Source: Gammaproteobacteria bacterium
GTDB taxonomy: Bacteria > Pseudomonadota > Gammaproteobacteria > Burkholderiales > Burkholderiaceae_C
NCBI GenBank assembly: GCA_025359085.1
Contig: JANYHL010000097.1
Coordinates: 1-58,710, forward strand
Reading direction: 5' to 3'
DNA length: 58,710 nucleotides
The translations under genes were made by a program, and so were the position numbers. The notes below the pieces were generated by a model. That model was not told the origin of the DNA. It saw nothing but the letters and a program-made list of their open reading frames with translations, and searched no databases. Within the stretch, counting starts at the first letter, position 1. The number at the start of each line of letters is the position of its first letter. Positions 35,863-43,779 of the stretch are shown in pieces.

Positions 35863-36606
35863 ATGAGCGAGGTCGCGCGCTTCCAAGTCATTTCAATCGG
35901 TTGCTGCGGGGACACTAGCCCGGAAACGGTTGGATATCACCCACTTGAACCGCCAAAACGGCAAGACACTGATTCGTACCGTCTCCCCGCAACGCTCACG
36001 TTGGGTTGCTGGGGAGCAATGGCACCCCGACCAGCGCTCCCATTTGACTGCAGATGGCAGGAGAGCAGGCGTGTCGCTTCGCTCTTGCTTTCAAAGCCTG
36101 ACGAATCGGCCTGGCTCCATGCGATCGAAGTTGAAAAAATCCTGCAAAAGAAGACGCCAGCCACCGCCCGGCGGCAGGCCCGGTTGTTGCAACGCCGCCT
36201 GACCATGCTCGATGCCCAAGCTTGGCAAATGATGGCTGAGCGTGAAAGCGAAGTGGTCACCCAGTTGCTGCTGGCCGCCGTCGTCAAACACAGCAAGTTG
36301 CTGGGCGACTTCATGCTGCGCGTTTATGCCGACCGCCAGCGCCGTCTGGAGCCCGCTTTGGCACCCATCGACTGGCAGGATTTTCTGGCCGAATGCGCCC
36401 ATCATGACCCCGCTGTGGCGGATTGGTCCGACTCCACCAAAGCCAAACTGTTCCAGGTCATCGTGCGCATCCTGGCCGAGGCCAAGTACCTGGAATCTGC
36501 CCGTTCTATGAAGTTGACACCCCACGCCCTGCACCCCGACGTGCGGCGCTACCTGAGCACCCACGATGAAACCTATGTCCTTGACTGCCTGGAGCGCGAG
36601 AAATGA
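35863..36606 (+). CDS. brxA: BREX protein BrxA (DUF1819), 5' end replaced
   Basis: From about residue 68 of the 247-codon frame the sequence is a clear BrxA: ESRRVASLLLSKPDESAW, the LQKKTPATARRQARLLQRRL stretch, KLFQVIVRILAEAKYLES and a final HPDVRRYLSTHDETYVLDC. BrxA is a small DNA-binding protein that opens type 1 BREX operons. The first 67 codons are unlike BrxA and lie over the WYL-regulator fragment in another frame, so a deletion has fused the two. The true N-terminal 15 or so residues of BrxA are missing. The stop overlaps the brxB start (ATGA), the native coupling. Confidence 0.8.
   Translation: MSEVARFQVISIGCCGDTSPETVGYHPLEPPKRQDTDSYRLPATLTLGCWGAMAPRPALPFDCRWQESRRVASLLLSKPDESAWLHAIEVEKILQKKTPATARRQARLLQRRLTMLDAQAWQMMAERESEVVTQLLLAAVVKHSKLLGDFMLRVYADRQRRLEPALAPIDWQDFLAECAHHDPAVADWSDSTKAKLFQVIVRILAEAKYLESARSMKLTPHALHPDVRRYLSTHDETYVLDCLEREK
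35867..36060 (+). pseudogene. WYL-domain (BrxR-like) regulator remnant
   Basis: In a frame different from brxA, codons read FQSVAAGTLARKRLDITHLN, then RQNGKTLIRTVSPQRS and RWVAGEQWHPDQRSHLTADG. The SPQR motif and the WVAGEQWHPDQ motif both belong to WYL-domain regulators but are normally separated by more sequence. This is therefore a regulator fragment with internal and terminal deletions. WYL regulators (BrxR) stand at the head of many BREX loci, which fits the next gene. Confidence 0.65.
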
Positions 36607-36662
36607 ATTTGAGCTTTGACGAACGCCTGAATCAAATCCTGCCGCGACTGCGGGTGCAATAG
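36603..36662 (+). pseudogene. brxB: BrxB (DUF1788) N-terminal stub of 19 codons
   Basis: The frame begins MNLSFDERLNQILPRLRVQ and then hits TAG. SFDERL..ILPRL is the characteristic start of BrxB, and it overlaps brxA by 4 bp as in intact BREX-1 operons. The rest of brxB and all of brxC are missing here; a toxin-antitoxin module follows. Confidence 0.75.
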
Positions 36663-36722
36663 TGCATCTTGGATGTCCTGTTCGGGATATTTCAGACGAT
36701 GATGCGTCGATTAACACAAATG

Positions 36723-36738
36723 TTTCCCGAACAGGAAA
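36723..36738. promoter_or_regulatory. HipB operator 1
   Basis: TTTCC-CGAACA-GGAAA is a perfect five-base inverted repeat just upstream of the -35 box of hipBA. Its centre is exactly 50 bp from that of operator 2. Confidence 0.7.
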
Positions 36739-36744
36739 TATGAG

Positions 36745-36773
36745 TTGCAATTTGGTGGGTGGATGATGATAAT
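36745..36773 (+). promoter_or_regulatory. hipBA promoter
   Basis: TTGCAA (36745-36750) and GATAAT (36768-36773), preceded by TG-like context, are separated by 17 bp. Operator 1 ends 6 bp before the -35 and operator 2 overlaps the -10 and start point. Autorepression by HipB follows naturally from this layout. Confidence 0.6.
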
Positions 36774-36790
36774 TTCCCGTACAGGAAATT
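36771..36790. promoter_or_regulatory. HipB operator 2
   Basis: AATTTCC-CGTACA-GGAAATT is a perfect seven-base inverted repeat ending 3 bp before the hipB ATG. It shares TTTCC-N6-GGAAA with operator 1, the same general design as the TATCC-N8-GGATA sites known for E. coli HipB. Confidence 0.75.
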
Positions 36791-36793
36791 GGC

Positions 36794-37042
36794 ATGACGA
36801 TCACCCTCATCAATACCCCCGCAGCCCTGGGCGCGGCAGCGCTCGCCGCCCGCAAACAATTGGGTCTGACCCAGCCGCAACTGGCACTGGCGGCGGGCGT
36901 CGGCGTGCGCTTCATTGTCGAACTGGAAGCCGGTAAACCCACCCTGCGCCTGGAAACCATCCTGCGCGTGCTGCACGCGCTGGGCGGCACCTTGGCCGTG
37001 GACGGCTTGGTGACCGCCCCGATCTCTGACCAGGCCGCCTGA
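36794..37042 (+). CDS. hipB: HipB-type antitoxin (Xre HTH)
   Basis: The 82-residue protein has an Xre helix-turn-helix at about 17-70 with ARKQLGLTQPQLALAAGVGV and FIVELEAGKPTLRLET. It should dimerise, bind the two upstream operators and neutralise HipA. The stop is one base from the hipA start, which ensures coupled expression. The length is normal for the short HipB class. Confidence 0.88.
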   Translation: MTITLINTPAALGAAALAARKQLGLTQPQLALAAGVGVRFIVELEAGKPTLRLETILRVLHALGGTLAVDGLVTAPISDQAA

Positions 37043-37043
37043 C

Positions 37044-38339
37044 ATGGCCCGCCACCTCGAAGTCTGGTTGTTGGGTGCGCACATTGGCACGCTGGCCCAG
37101 GTCGATGGCCGCCTGAGCTTTAGCTACGCTGCCGATTGGCTGGCCCAGAGTGCCGCCAATTTGGACCACACCCCGCTGTCGCAATCGCTCCCGCCCAGAG
37201 CCGAGCCCTTTGATGAGCGCGCCACCCGGCCTTTTTTTGCCGGGCTATTGCCCGAAGGCGCCAAGCGCAAGCTGGTTGCCCAGACCCTGCATGTCTCGCG
37301 TCAAAACGACTATGCCTTGCTTGACGGCATTGGGGGTGAATGTGCCGGTGCTGTCACCTTGCTGGAGCCCGGCCAGACACCGCAGGCGCCCGAGGCCCCG
37401 CACACCGTGCGCTGGCTCGATGCGGCGCAACTGCTGCATATGCTGGATGAAATGCCGCTGCGCCCGATGCTTGCCGGTGACGAGGGCTTGCGCCTGTCTC
37501 TGGCGGGCGCGCAAGACAAGTTGCCGGTGGTCGCCGACGTTGACCGCATTGGCCTGCCCCTGTTCGGCGCACCCAGCTCCCATATTCTCAAGCCGCCGAT
37601 TGCGGGGGTTGAAGGCAGCGTCTTCAACGAAGGCTTTTGCATGGCTTTGGCGGCCGCCTTGAAACTTGATGTGGCTCAAACCAATATCCATCGGGTCCGT
37701 GAGCGGCACTACCTGCTGGTTGAACGTTACGACCGCCAACCCGGCGTTCAAAGCCAGCGACTGCATCAGGAAGACTTCTGCCAGGCCCTGGGCGCCGCGC
37801 CTGAAACCAAGTACCAAAGCGAAGGCGGCCCCACATTGGCCGAAGCCTTTGAATTGCTGCGCCGCACGACACGCCCGAGCGCGCCGCACATCTTGAGAAT
37901 GCTGGACTTCGTGGTGTTCAACGCCCTCATCGGCAACCATGACGCCCATGGCAAAAACTTCTCGCTGCTCTACACCCGCAAGGGCGCGGTGCTGGCCCCG
38001 CTTTACGACGCGCTGTCCACGGCGGTCTACCCGAGCCTGACCGACAAGATGGCCATGAAGATCGCCAGCAAGTACAAGTTCTCCGAGGTGCAAGCGCGTC
38101 ATTGGGCGCAGTTCGCAACAGACGCCGCCTTGTCACCCGCACAGGTCAAAAAACGCATCCTGAACATTGCCAGACGCCTGCCAGAACATGCCCGCGCCAC
38201 CTTGGCCAGCTTTGAGGCCGCCGGCAACGGCCACCCCATCCTGGGGCAAATCGTGACCCTGATCGAGCAGCGCTGCGCCCTGACCACGCGCCGCCTCACC
38301 GCAACGACAGCAGACGACACCGAAGAGGCGCCGTCTTGA
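37044..38339 (+). CDS. hipA: HipA-type serine/threonine kinase toxin
   Basis: The 431-residue protein is full length. The N-terminal subdomain spans about 1-100. The serine of the autophosphorylation loop is Ser152 in LRLSLAGAQDKLPVV. The catalytic loop NHDAHGKNFSLL (298-309) holds the aspartate, and the Mg-binding aspartate is in YDALST (321-326). E. coli HipA phosphorylates glutamyl-tRNA synthetase and causes persistence; the target of this homologue may differ. All key residues are intact, in contrast to the broken BREX genes around it. Confidence 0.92.
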   Translation: MARHLEVWLLGAHIGTLAQVDGRLSFSYAADWLAQSAANLDHTPLSQSLPPRAEPFDERATRPFFAGLLPEGAKRKLVAQTLHVSRQNDYALLDGIGGECAGAVTLLEPGQTPQAPEAPHTVRWLDAAQLLHMLDEMPLRPMLAGDEGLRLSLAGAQDKLPVVADVDRIGLPLFGAPSSHILKPPIAGVEGSVFNEGFCMALAAALKLDVAQTNIHRVRERHYLLVERYDRQPGVQSQRLHQEDFCQALGAAPETKYQSEGGPTLAEAFELLRRTTRPSAPHILRMLDFVVFNALIGNHDAHGKNFSLLYTRKGAVLAPLYDALSTAVYPSLTDKMAMKIASKYKFSEVQARHWAQFATDAALSPAQVKKRILNIARRLPEHARATLASFEAAGNGHPILGQIVTLIEQRCALTTRRLTATTADDTEEAPS

Positions 38340-38345
38340 TTAGTT

Positions 38346-38440
38346 CTAATTTAATAGCTGCTTGCGCAACATCCACGGGGGCTACAGCCCGATTTAATAC
38401 ATAAAAACAATGAACAAAGCCAAACTCAAGTCTTGCGCCC
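38346..38440. repeat. 95-bp direct repeat, left copy, containing a pglX start
   Basis: This block aligns without gaps to 40226-40320, at about 80 of 95 positions. It starts in an AATAGCTGCT...GGGCTA..GCCCGATTT intergenic repeat and ends in the first ten codons of pglX. The 23 bases from ATGAACAAAGCC onward are identical. The two copies flank the abiE pair. Confidence 0.85.
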
Positions 38441-38469
38441 TTCTGCGCGGTTTTCTGTCGAAATGCCAA
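38410..38469 (+). pseudogene. Duplicate pglX 5' stub
   Basis: The frame MNKAKLKSCALLRGFLSKCQ ends at TAA. Its first seven codons equal those of the pglX copy at 40290. It is the left-hand remnant of a duplication around the abiE insertion. Confidence 0.65.
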
Positions 38470-38528
38470 TAAAATTGCACTAAGTATCAATAAGTAATAT
38501 ATTTCGCAATTAAAATGGATTAAACCCC

Positions 38529-39338
38529 GTGCAAAGTCCCCTGACCGATCTACTGGATGCAGCCGAACGCCGAGGCAAGCTGAACCTGCGCACTTCTGAC
38601 ATTGCCCAAGCCATGCCCGGTGTCAGTGCTGGGGCCTTGCGCCAGGCGCTGCATCGCCAACAGCGCAAGGGGCGCATTGTGCGCGCCTCGCGTGGCTCCG
38701 AGCATTGGGTCATTGTTCCGTTGCAGGATGCATCAGCAGGTGCGCCGCCGCTGGAGACCTGGCTGGATGCCTATCTGTCGAAAACGCTGGGTGTGCCTTA
38801 CTACGTCGGCCTGCTCAGCGCTGCCGAGGTCTATGGCGCGTCACCTCAAGCGGTCATGATCACGCAGGTGATGGTCCCCAAATCCCGGCGACCTCTGCAA
38901 GTGGGCCGACACCGGCTGGTTTTCCTAAAGAGCACGCGCATTGCCGAGATGCCCACCCGCTGGCACGAAACACCCCATGGCCGCTTCAAAGTCAGTACAC
39001 CTGAGCTCACAGCCTTAGACCTGGTGTCCCGCCAGCAAGTGACTGGTGGCATAGCCCGTGTGGCCGAAGTGTTGCAAAGCCTCGCCCCCGAAATGACAGC
39101 GGATGGGTTAACCGCCGCACTGAATGCAGCCCAAGAAACGCCAGCCGCTCAAAGGCTGGGGGTTTTTTTGTCCCAGCTTGACCAACCCTTGCTCACGAAC
39201 TTGGTGGCTGACTGGCTTGGCAACAAGCGCACCCGCAGGATCCCGCTTGCCATCGGGGGTGATGAGCAGTGCGCAAGCACCCTGGACCGCCGCTTTAAAG
39301 TGAACGTGCCCAGCGCGCGACAACCCGCCAACACCTGA
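38529..39338 (+). CDS. abiEi: Type IV toxin-antitoxin antitoxin AbiEi
   Basis: The 269-residue protein has an N-terminal winged helix at about 1-60 (AMPGVSAGALRQALHRQQRK then GRIVRASRG). The AbiEi C-terminal domain follows with YLSKTLGVPYYVGLLSAAEV and VSTPELTALDLVSRQQVTGG. AbiEi represses its operon and counters the toxin without contact. No ATG is available, so the start is the GTG at 38529. The stop overlaps the toxin start. Confidence 0.9.
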   Translation: MQSPLTDLLDAAERRGKLNLRTSDIAQAMPGVSAGALRQALHRQQRKGRIVRASRGSEHWVIVPLQDASAGAPPLETWLDAYLSKTLGVPYYVGLLSAAEVYGASPQAVMITQVMVPKSRRPLQVGRHRLVFLKSTRIAEMPTRWHETPHGRFKVSTPELTALDLVSRQQVTGGIARVAEVLQSLAPEMTADGLTAALNAAQETPAAQRLGVFLSQLDQPLLTNLVADWLGNKRTRRIPLAIGGDEQCASTLDRRFKVNVPSARQPANT

Positions 39339-40195
39339 TGCAACACGCCCACTTAACCGCCTGGCAAGCCCACGCGCCATGGCCCAAACGCAGCCAGATC
39401 GAGCAAGACTTGCGCCTCTCCCGAGGGGTTGCCGCAATCTTTGGCGACGAGGTGCTGCGCAGCCACCTGGCCATGCGTGGCGGCACCGTGCTGCACAAGG
39501 CCCACCTCGCCCCTGCGGCGCGTTACTCCGAAGACATCGACCTGGTGCTCACCAAGCCCATGGATACCGCCAGCCTTGAAAAACACCTGCTGCGAGTGTT
39601 GCCCCCCATTCTCGGAACGCCTGCACCGTCCATCTTTCATGATGCCTGGCTGGCACTGCGCAATGCCAGCAAGCGCTCCAAAATCCTCTCCATCAAGTTC
39701 AAGTTCATCCCCGTCGGCCTCAGCCGGTATGAGACCATCAAGGTCGATATCAATTTGAACGAGCATCAGGCGCTCTACCCGCTGGTGAACGTGAATTTTC
39801 AGAGCCTGGACGATGAGGGCGAACTGGTCACCGCGCAGGCCATTTCCTATGACATCAATGAAATGCTGGGCACCAAGACCCGCGCCTTGATGCAACGCCA
39901 ACAAGGGCGCGACCTGTTTGACCTCTGGTTTGCCTGGAGCCAAAGCCAAGCTGGCGTAACGCCCTACACCGTGGATGGCAAACGCGCCATGGAAGCTTTT
40001 GAGTGGTACCTGGCCAACGAAGGCACCGCCATGGGGCGCGAAGAGGCCGGGCAGTTGCTGGACCAACGCCTGCGCAATCCGGCTTTCCGCCAGGACATGG
40101 ACACGCTGCTGCGCCCAGGCCTGCCCAAGTTTGATGTCGATGTGGCTGCTCCAGTGGTGCGCAGCGTATTCCTCGCTCACTTGGTCGCACCTTGA
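39338..40195 (+). CDS. abiEii: Type IV toxin AbiEii (nucleotidyltransferase)
   Basis: The 285-residue protein is a DNA-polymerase-beta-like nucleotidyltransferase with motif MRGGTVLHK followed by RYSEDIDLVL, where the two aspartates bind metal. Further conserved pieces are KVDINLNEHQALYPL and the ALMQRQQGRDLFDLWFAW motif. AbiEii toxins transfer nucleotides (GTP, or CTP onto tRNA ends in related MenT proteins) and cause abortive phage infection. It overlaps abiEi by one base (TGATG). All visible catalytic residues are present. Confidence 0.9.
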   Translation: MQHAHLTAWQAHAPWPKRSQIEQDLRLSRGVAAIFGDEVLRSHLAMRGGTVLHKAHLAPAARYSEDIDLVLTKPMDTASLEKHLLRVLPPILGTPAPSIFHDAWLALRNASKRSKILSIKFKFIPVGLSRYETIKVDINLNEHQALYPLVNVNFQSLDDEGELVTAQAISYDINEMLGTKTRALMQRQQGRDLFDLWFAWSQSQAGVTPYTVDGKRAMEAFEWYLANEGTAMGREEAGQLLDQRLRNPAFRQDMDTLLRPGLPKFDVDVAAPVVRSVFLAHLVAP

Positions 40196-40225
40196 TAGCC
40201 TGCTAAGCCATCCCTCAATCCACTC

Positions 40226-40320
40226 CCAATTAAATAGCTGCTAACGCAATATCTACGAGGGCTAGAGCCCGATTTGATATAAAAATCCAATGAACAAAGC
40301 CAAACTCAAGTCCTACGCCC
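40226..40320. repeat. 95-bp direct repeat, right copy, leading into pglX
   Basis: This is the right-hand partner of 38346-38440. It carries the same AATAGCTGCT..GCCCGATTT block and the pglX ATG at 40290. The abiE cassette between the copies is 1785 bp long. Confidence 0.85.
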
Positions 40321-41303
40321 CCCCAAGCCCGCAAAGACTTCATCGCCGCCGTCACCGCCCGCGCCAACCTGCTGGGTCTGTCTGACAAGGCCGGCACGCT
40401 GGAAGTGCTTGCGAGCATCCCCCAAGGCGACGTGACCGTGATGGCCGGCCAAGCCTGGCCCGTCAAAGTCCACAGCCAACGCGACAAGCTGATCGAGCGC
40501 ATCCGCAAGGACGGCTTTGACCACACCATGGACGCCGTGGCCTACACCTGGTTCAGCCGCTTTGCGGCATTCAGATACATGGAGCTGCACGACTACCTGG
40601 GCCACGGTCACTTGGCGCTATCCAGCACGGCAGGCACGTTGTCCGACATCCTCACCCACGCCACAGAACTGTCCAACGAACTCCCGAGCCTGAACGCCTT
40701 CAAAGTCACCGAACTCAAACTCGCAGGCAACCGCGATGGCGAGCTGTACCGCATGCTGCTGGTGGCCCAGTGCAACGCATTGTCGATAGCCTTACCCTTT
40801 TTGTTTGAACGCATTGACGACGACTCCGAACTGCTGCTAACTGACAACCTGCTGCGCAGCGACTCCGTCATTGCCAAGCTGGTCGAAGCCATTCCTGAAG
40901 AAGACTGGGCCGAGGTCGAAATCATCGGCTGGCTGTACCAGTTCTACATCTCCGAGAAGAAGGACCAGGTCATTGGCAAAGTCGTCAAAAGCGAAGACAT
41001 CCCCGCCGCCACCCAGCTCTTCACGCCTAGCTGGATCGTGCAATACCTGGTGCAAAACAGCGTGGGCCGCCTGTGGCTCATGGCCAACCCGCAAAGCACC
41101 TTGGCAGGTGAGTGGCCGTACTACATCACCCCCCGCCGAGCAAACGCCCGAGGTGCAAGCACAGCTTGATGCCCTCATCCAGACCCGCGTGCGTGAAGAT
41201 GGCGACACGCTTAACCCCGAATCCATCACCGTGCTGGACCCGGCCTGTGGCAGCGGTCACATTCTGGTGGTGGCCTATGACGTGCTCAAGGCCACCGCCG
41301 AAG
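40290..41303 (+). pseudogene. pglX: BREX methyltransferase PglX, frameshifted and truncated
   Basis: The gene starts MNKAKLKSYAP. An extra C in a C7 run at 40318-40324 then shifts the frame, after which a long PglX stretch runs: [40 protein letters not shown] and the [19 protein letters not shown] region. A second extra C in a C6 run at 41129-41134 shifts it again to [16 protein letters not shown] and SAM motif [13 protein letters not shown]. Homology ends at VLKA, where IS66 sequence begins, so the NPPY catalytic motif and most of the protein are lost. PglX is the adenine methyltransferase of BREX-1. Confidence 0.88.
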
Positions 41304-41392
41304 ACTTGGACAACCCGTGCCAGGGCTGAATCGATGCCAGAGCGCATGTCCAGGGGTTCTGTGGCGAGCCACACGGCGTCCACTCGGATCAT
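41303..41392 (-). pseudogene. IS66-family TnpB, N-terminal fragment
   Basis: The frame starts MIRVDAVWLATEPLDMRSGI and continues [13 protein letters not shown], the conserved start of the IS66 accessory protein TnpB. After about 30 codons it runs into pglX sequence. The exact junction, between about 41295 and 41308, is uncertain because both sequences fit a few bases there. Confidence 0.75.
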
Positions 41393-41769
41393 GCCAGCAC
41401 TTCGCGGAGCCATTGCGCACACTGGCTTGATGCACTCAGGGGCCAGTGGATATGCACGGTGGTGGCGCCGTGCTGGAGTTCAATGCGAATGTCGGCTTGC
41501 AGGGTGGCGGGCACTGGTGGCACTGATTCAAACTTGATGGGTATGAAGGCAGGGATGGTGTGAACTGGCGCCAATGTTGTGGCCGTCTTCGATCGCCCGG
41601 TGTCGTTGCGCTGTGAAGACGCAACCACCCAGCGACGTACCAGGTTGGCGTTGAGCCCGTTGGAAAGTGCAACCGCCGCCGTCGAGACGCCCGGCTCAAG
41701 GCAAGCCGCTATGACTTTGCGTTTGAATTCAGCACTGTAGCGTCCGCGCCGACGACCAGCCTGCGGCAT
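41389..41769 (-). CDS. IS66-family accessory protein TnpA
   Basis: The 126-residue protein has the helix-turn-helix region of IS66 OrfA: RRGRYSAEFKRKVIAACLEP, VSTAAVALSNGLNANLVRRW. The second half is variable. It overlaps tnpB by 4 bp (ATGA), as in complete IS66 elements. The catalytic TnpC and the rest of TnpB are absent, so this is an immobile end of an element. Confidence 0.85.
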   Translation of the reverse strand: MPQAGRRRGRYSAEFKRKVIAACLEPGVSTAAVALSNGLNANLVRRWVVASSQRNDTGRSKTATTLAPVHTIPAFIPIKFESVPPVPATLQADIRIELQHGATTVHIHWPLSASSQCAQWLREVLA

Positions 41770-42573
41770 TTGAATTTCTGGAGTGTGGATGTGTTCACCT
41801 GAGTTGAAGTGGACACGATGCTCCTAAGAATTACCGATCCCCGCAAGATGACTTCGCCACCCGCTTACGTTATTTCGTATTTCAATTAGAACGATCAGCA
41901 ATATGAACATCAATCGACAACATTCTCCATCAAACGACTAAAAATTCAATCTGACAACATACGATCATCGGACGCTTGACAAGCTGCTCTACCGTGGCGT
42001 CAGATGCCGATTACTGAAGAACTTGTGAAAGAGAACGGATGCACTGGATATGTCTGAGCAAACGAACGGGCATTTGATTTTCGGCTCCCTCCCTACTGCG
42101 GATACGAAATGGCGTTGGGAATTTGTCTGCCGGACAGCCGGTCATTGGTGTTCGACAGCAGATGTTAAGAGTTGTTGGATGCCCACCCACCGCGCCGCAC
42201 CAATTGCGACAGGAGTGAACTGAAGGGCGGGCGTCGTACAAGCCTCGAGGGAGGAAACAAGGGGCCCGCAACGGCCCCCTGTTTGATACCGCAGCTATGG
42301 CGATTTGAATAACTGCGGGTGTGGCGCAAGTCCGCGCAAGTGCAACTGGCCGCGCGGCGGCAAGAAGGTACGTGCTTTGCCACAACAAAAGACCCAAGCG
42401 TGGATCAGTGCGTCGGCACTGAACATGATGACAAATCTTGGAATGCCGGTGTCGGTAAAAGTCTGAAAAGAGTCGAAAAACGGAGCGGCTTTAGCCAATT
42501 TCAGATTTATTCAACAGCGCCCTGCTGGCTGCTAAAAGGCCCACCACCTTCAGCAAGCCAGGGGAAATTTAAA
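41770..42573. other. AT-richer intergenic region without a recognised gene
   Basis: The stretch 41830-42010 is notably AT-rich for this genome. I see no coding frame with homology. It holds a GC-rich hairpin at 42260-42279. It is probably debris at the right edge of the defence island. Confidence 0.55.
42260..42279. terminator. Terminator-like hairpin
   Basis: AGGGGCC-CGCAAC-GGCCCCT is a seven-base-pair GC stem with a six-base loop, followed by GTTTG on the plus strand. It is a plausible but short terminator. Confidence 0.45.
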
Positions 42574-43053
42574 TCAATCCGAGTTGACTGCACGGAGACC
42601 ATTGTTGATGCGGTCCCACGCATCGCGCGTCGCATTCCTCGCGTGGTCCCAGGCCAAGTTTGAAGCGCCGCGCGACGTGCTCCAACCCTGAGAAAGGTCA
42701 GCTTCGATCTCATCGAAGCTGCGGCCGGGGTACTGTGTGTAGGCGTTGACGCCGTATCCGTAAGCCGGTCCGTAGTCGTTAAAACTCGAACCGTTTTCAA
42801 CGTAAGAACGCTCGGCAAAATTCTCGCGCCAGTAGGATTCTTCTTGCGTCGGGTCGATTGATTCGGCGTCATTCAAGCCGCCAAGACCTGCTGCGATGGC
42901 CCCCAGCGCGGCACCGACCACGGTCCCAACCGGGCCGGCCAACACCGTGCCTGCCACGGCGCCCACTGCTGCGCCGCCCGCTGCATCACCGATGCCGCTC
43001 TCCAACGGATGAGCGCCAGCGGCTTCATCCAGCGGTTTTGTCGTAGTGTTCAT
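42574..43053 (-). CDS. Glycine-zipper hypothetical protein
   Basis: The 159-residue protein has a glycine-zipper helix pair at about 20-58 (GGAAVGAVAGTVLAGPVGTV then VGAALGAIAAGLGG) with small residues every fourth position. A soluble tyrosine- and asparagine-rich tail follows (YGPAYGYGVNAYTQYPGRSF). Such zippers insert into or associate with membranes. No signal peptide is seen. The function is unknown; homologues in Burkholderiales are often stress-related, as I recall. Confidence 0.7.
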   Translation of the reverse strand: MNTTTKPLDEAAGAHPLESGIGDAAGGAAVGAVAGTVLAGPVGTVVGAALGAIAAGLGGLNDAESIDPTQEESYWRENFAERSYVENGSSFNDYGPAYGYGVNAYTQYPGRSFDEIEADLSQGWSTSRGASNLAWDHARNATRDAWDRINNGLRAVNSD

Positions 43054-43586
<533 letters not shown>

Positions 43587-43751
43587 TCACTCAGTCATTT
43601 CAATTGAATGCTGAGGCCCAGGCATTTTGCTGCTTTTTTCGACCGACGAGGTGGTGCCATTTTCAACCGATTTTTCATGGCTCATCATGCCCATAGGTCC
43701 GCTGCCAGACCCCAGCATCAACGCTAAAACCACAACCATCATTAACAACAT
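43587..43751 (-). CDS. 54-residue small hydrophobic/Met-rich protein at the end of the copper operon
   Basis: An ATG at 43751 is preceded at ideal distance by AAAAAGGAGTTGGC, a near-perfect ribosome binding site. The product begins MLLMMVVVLALMLGSGSG, a short hydrophobic helix or signal. It continues PMGMMSHEKSVENG and ends with KMPGPQHSIEMTE. Nine methionines and two histidines in 54 residues suggest a copper-binding small protein. It starts 28 bp after the cusA stop on the same strand. No family is recognised. Confidence 0.65.
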   Translation of the reverse strand: MLLMMVVVLALMLGSGSGPMGMMSHEKSVENGTTSSVEKSSKMPGPQHSIEMTE

Positions 43752-43779
43752 GCCAACTCCTTTTTGATAACGTCCAACC

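Noticed and set aside
38341-40325. Direct repeats around abiE as att sites of an integrase-borne element
   Set aside because: No integrase or tRNA gene is present, and the repeats are long, diverged and contain a coding start, unlike att cores.
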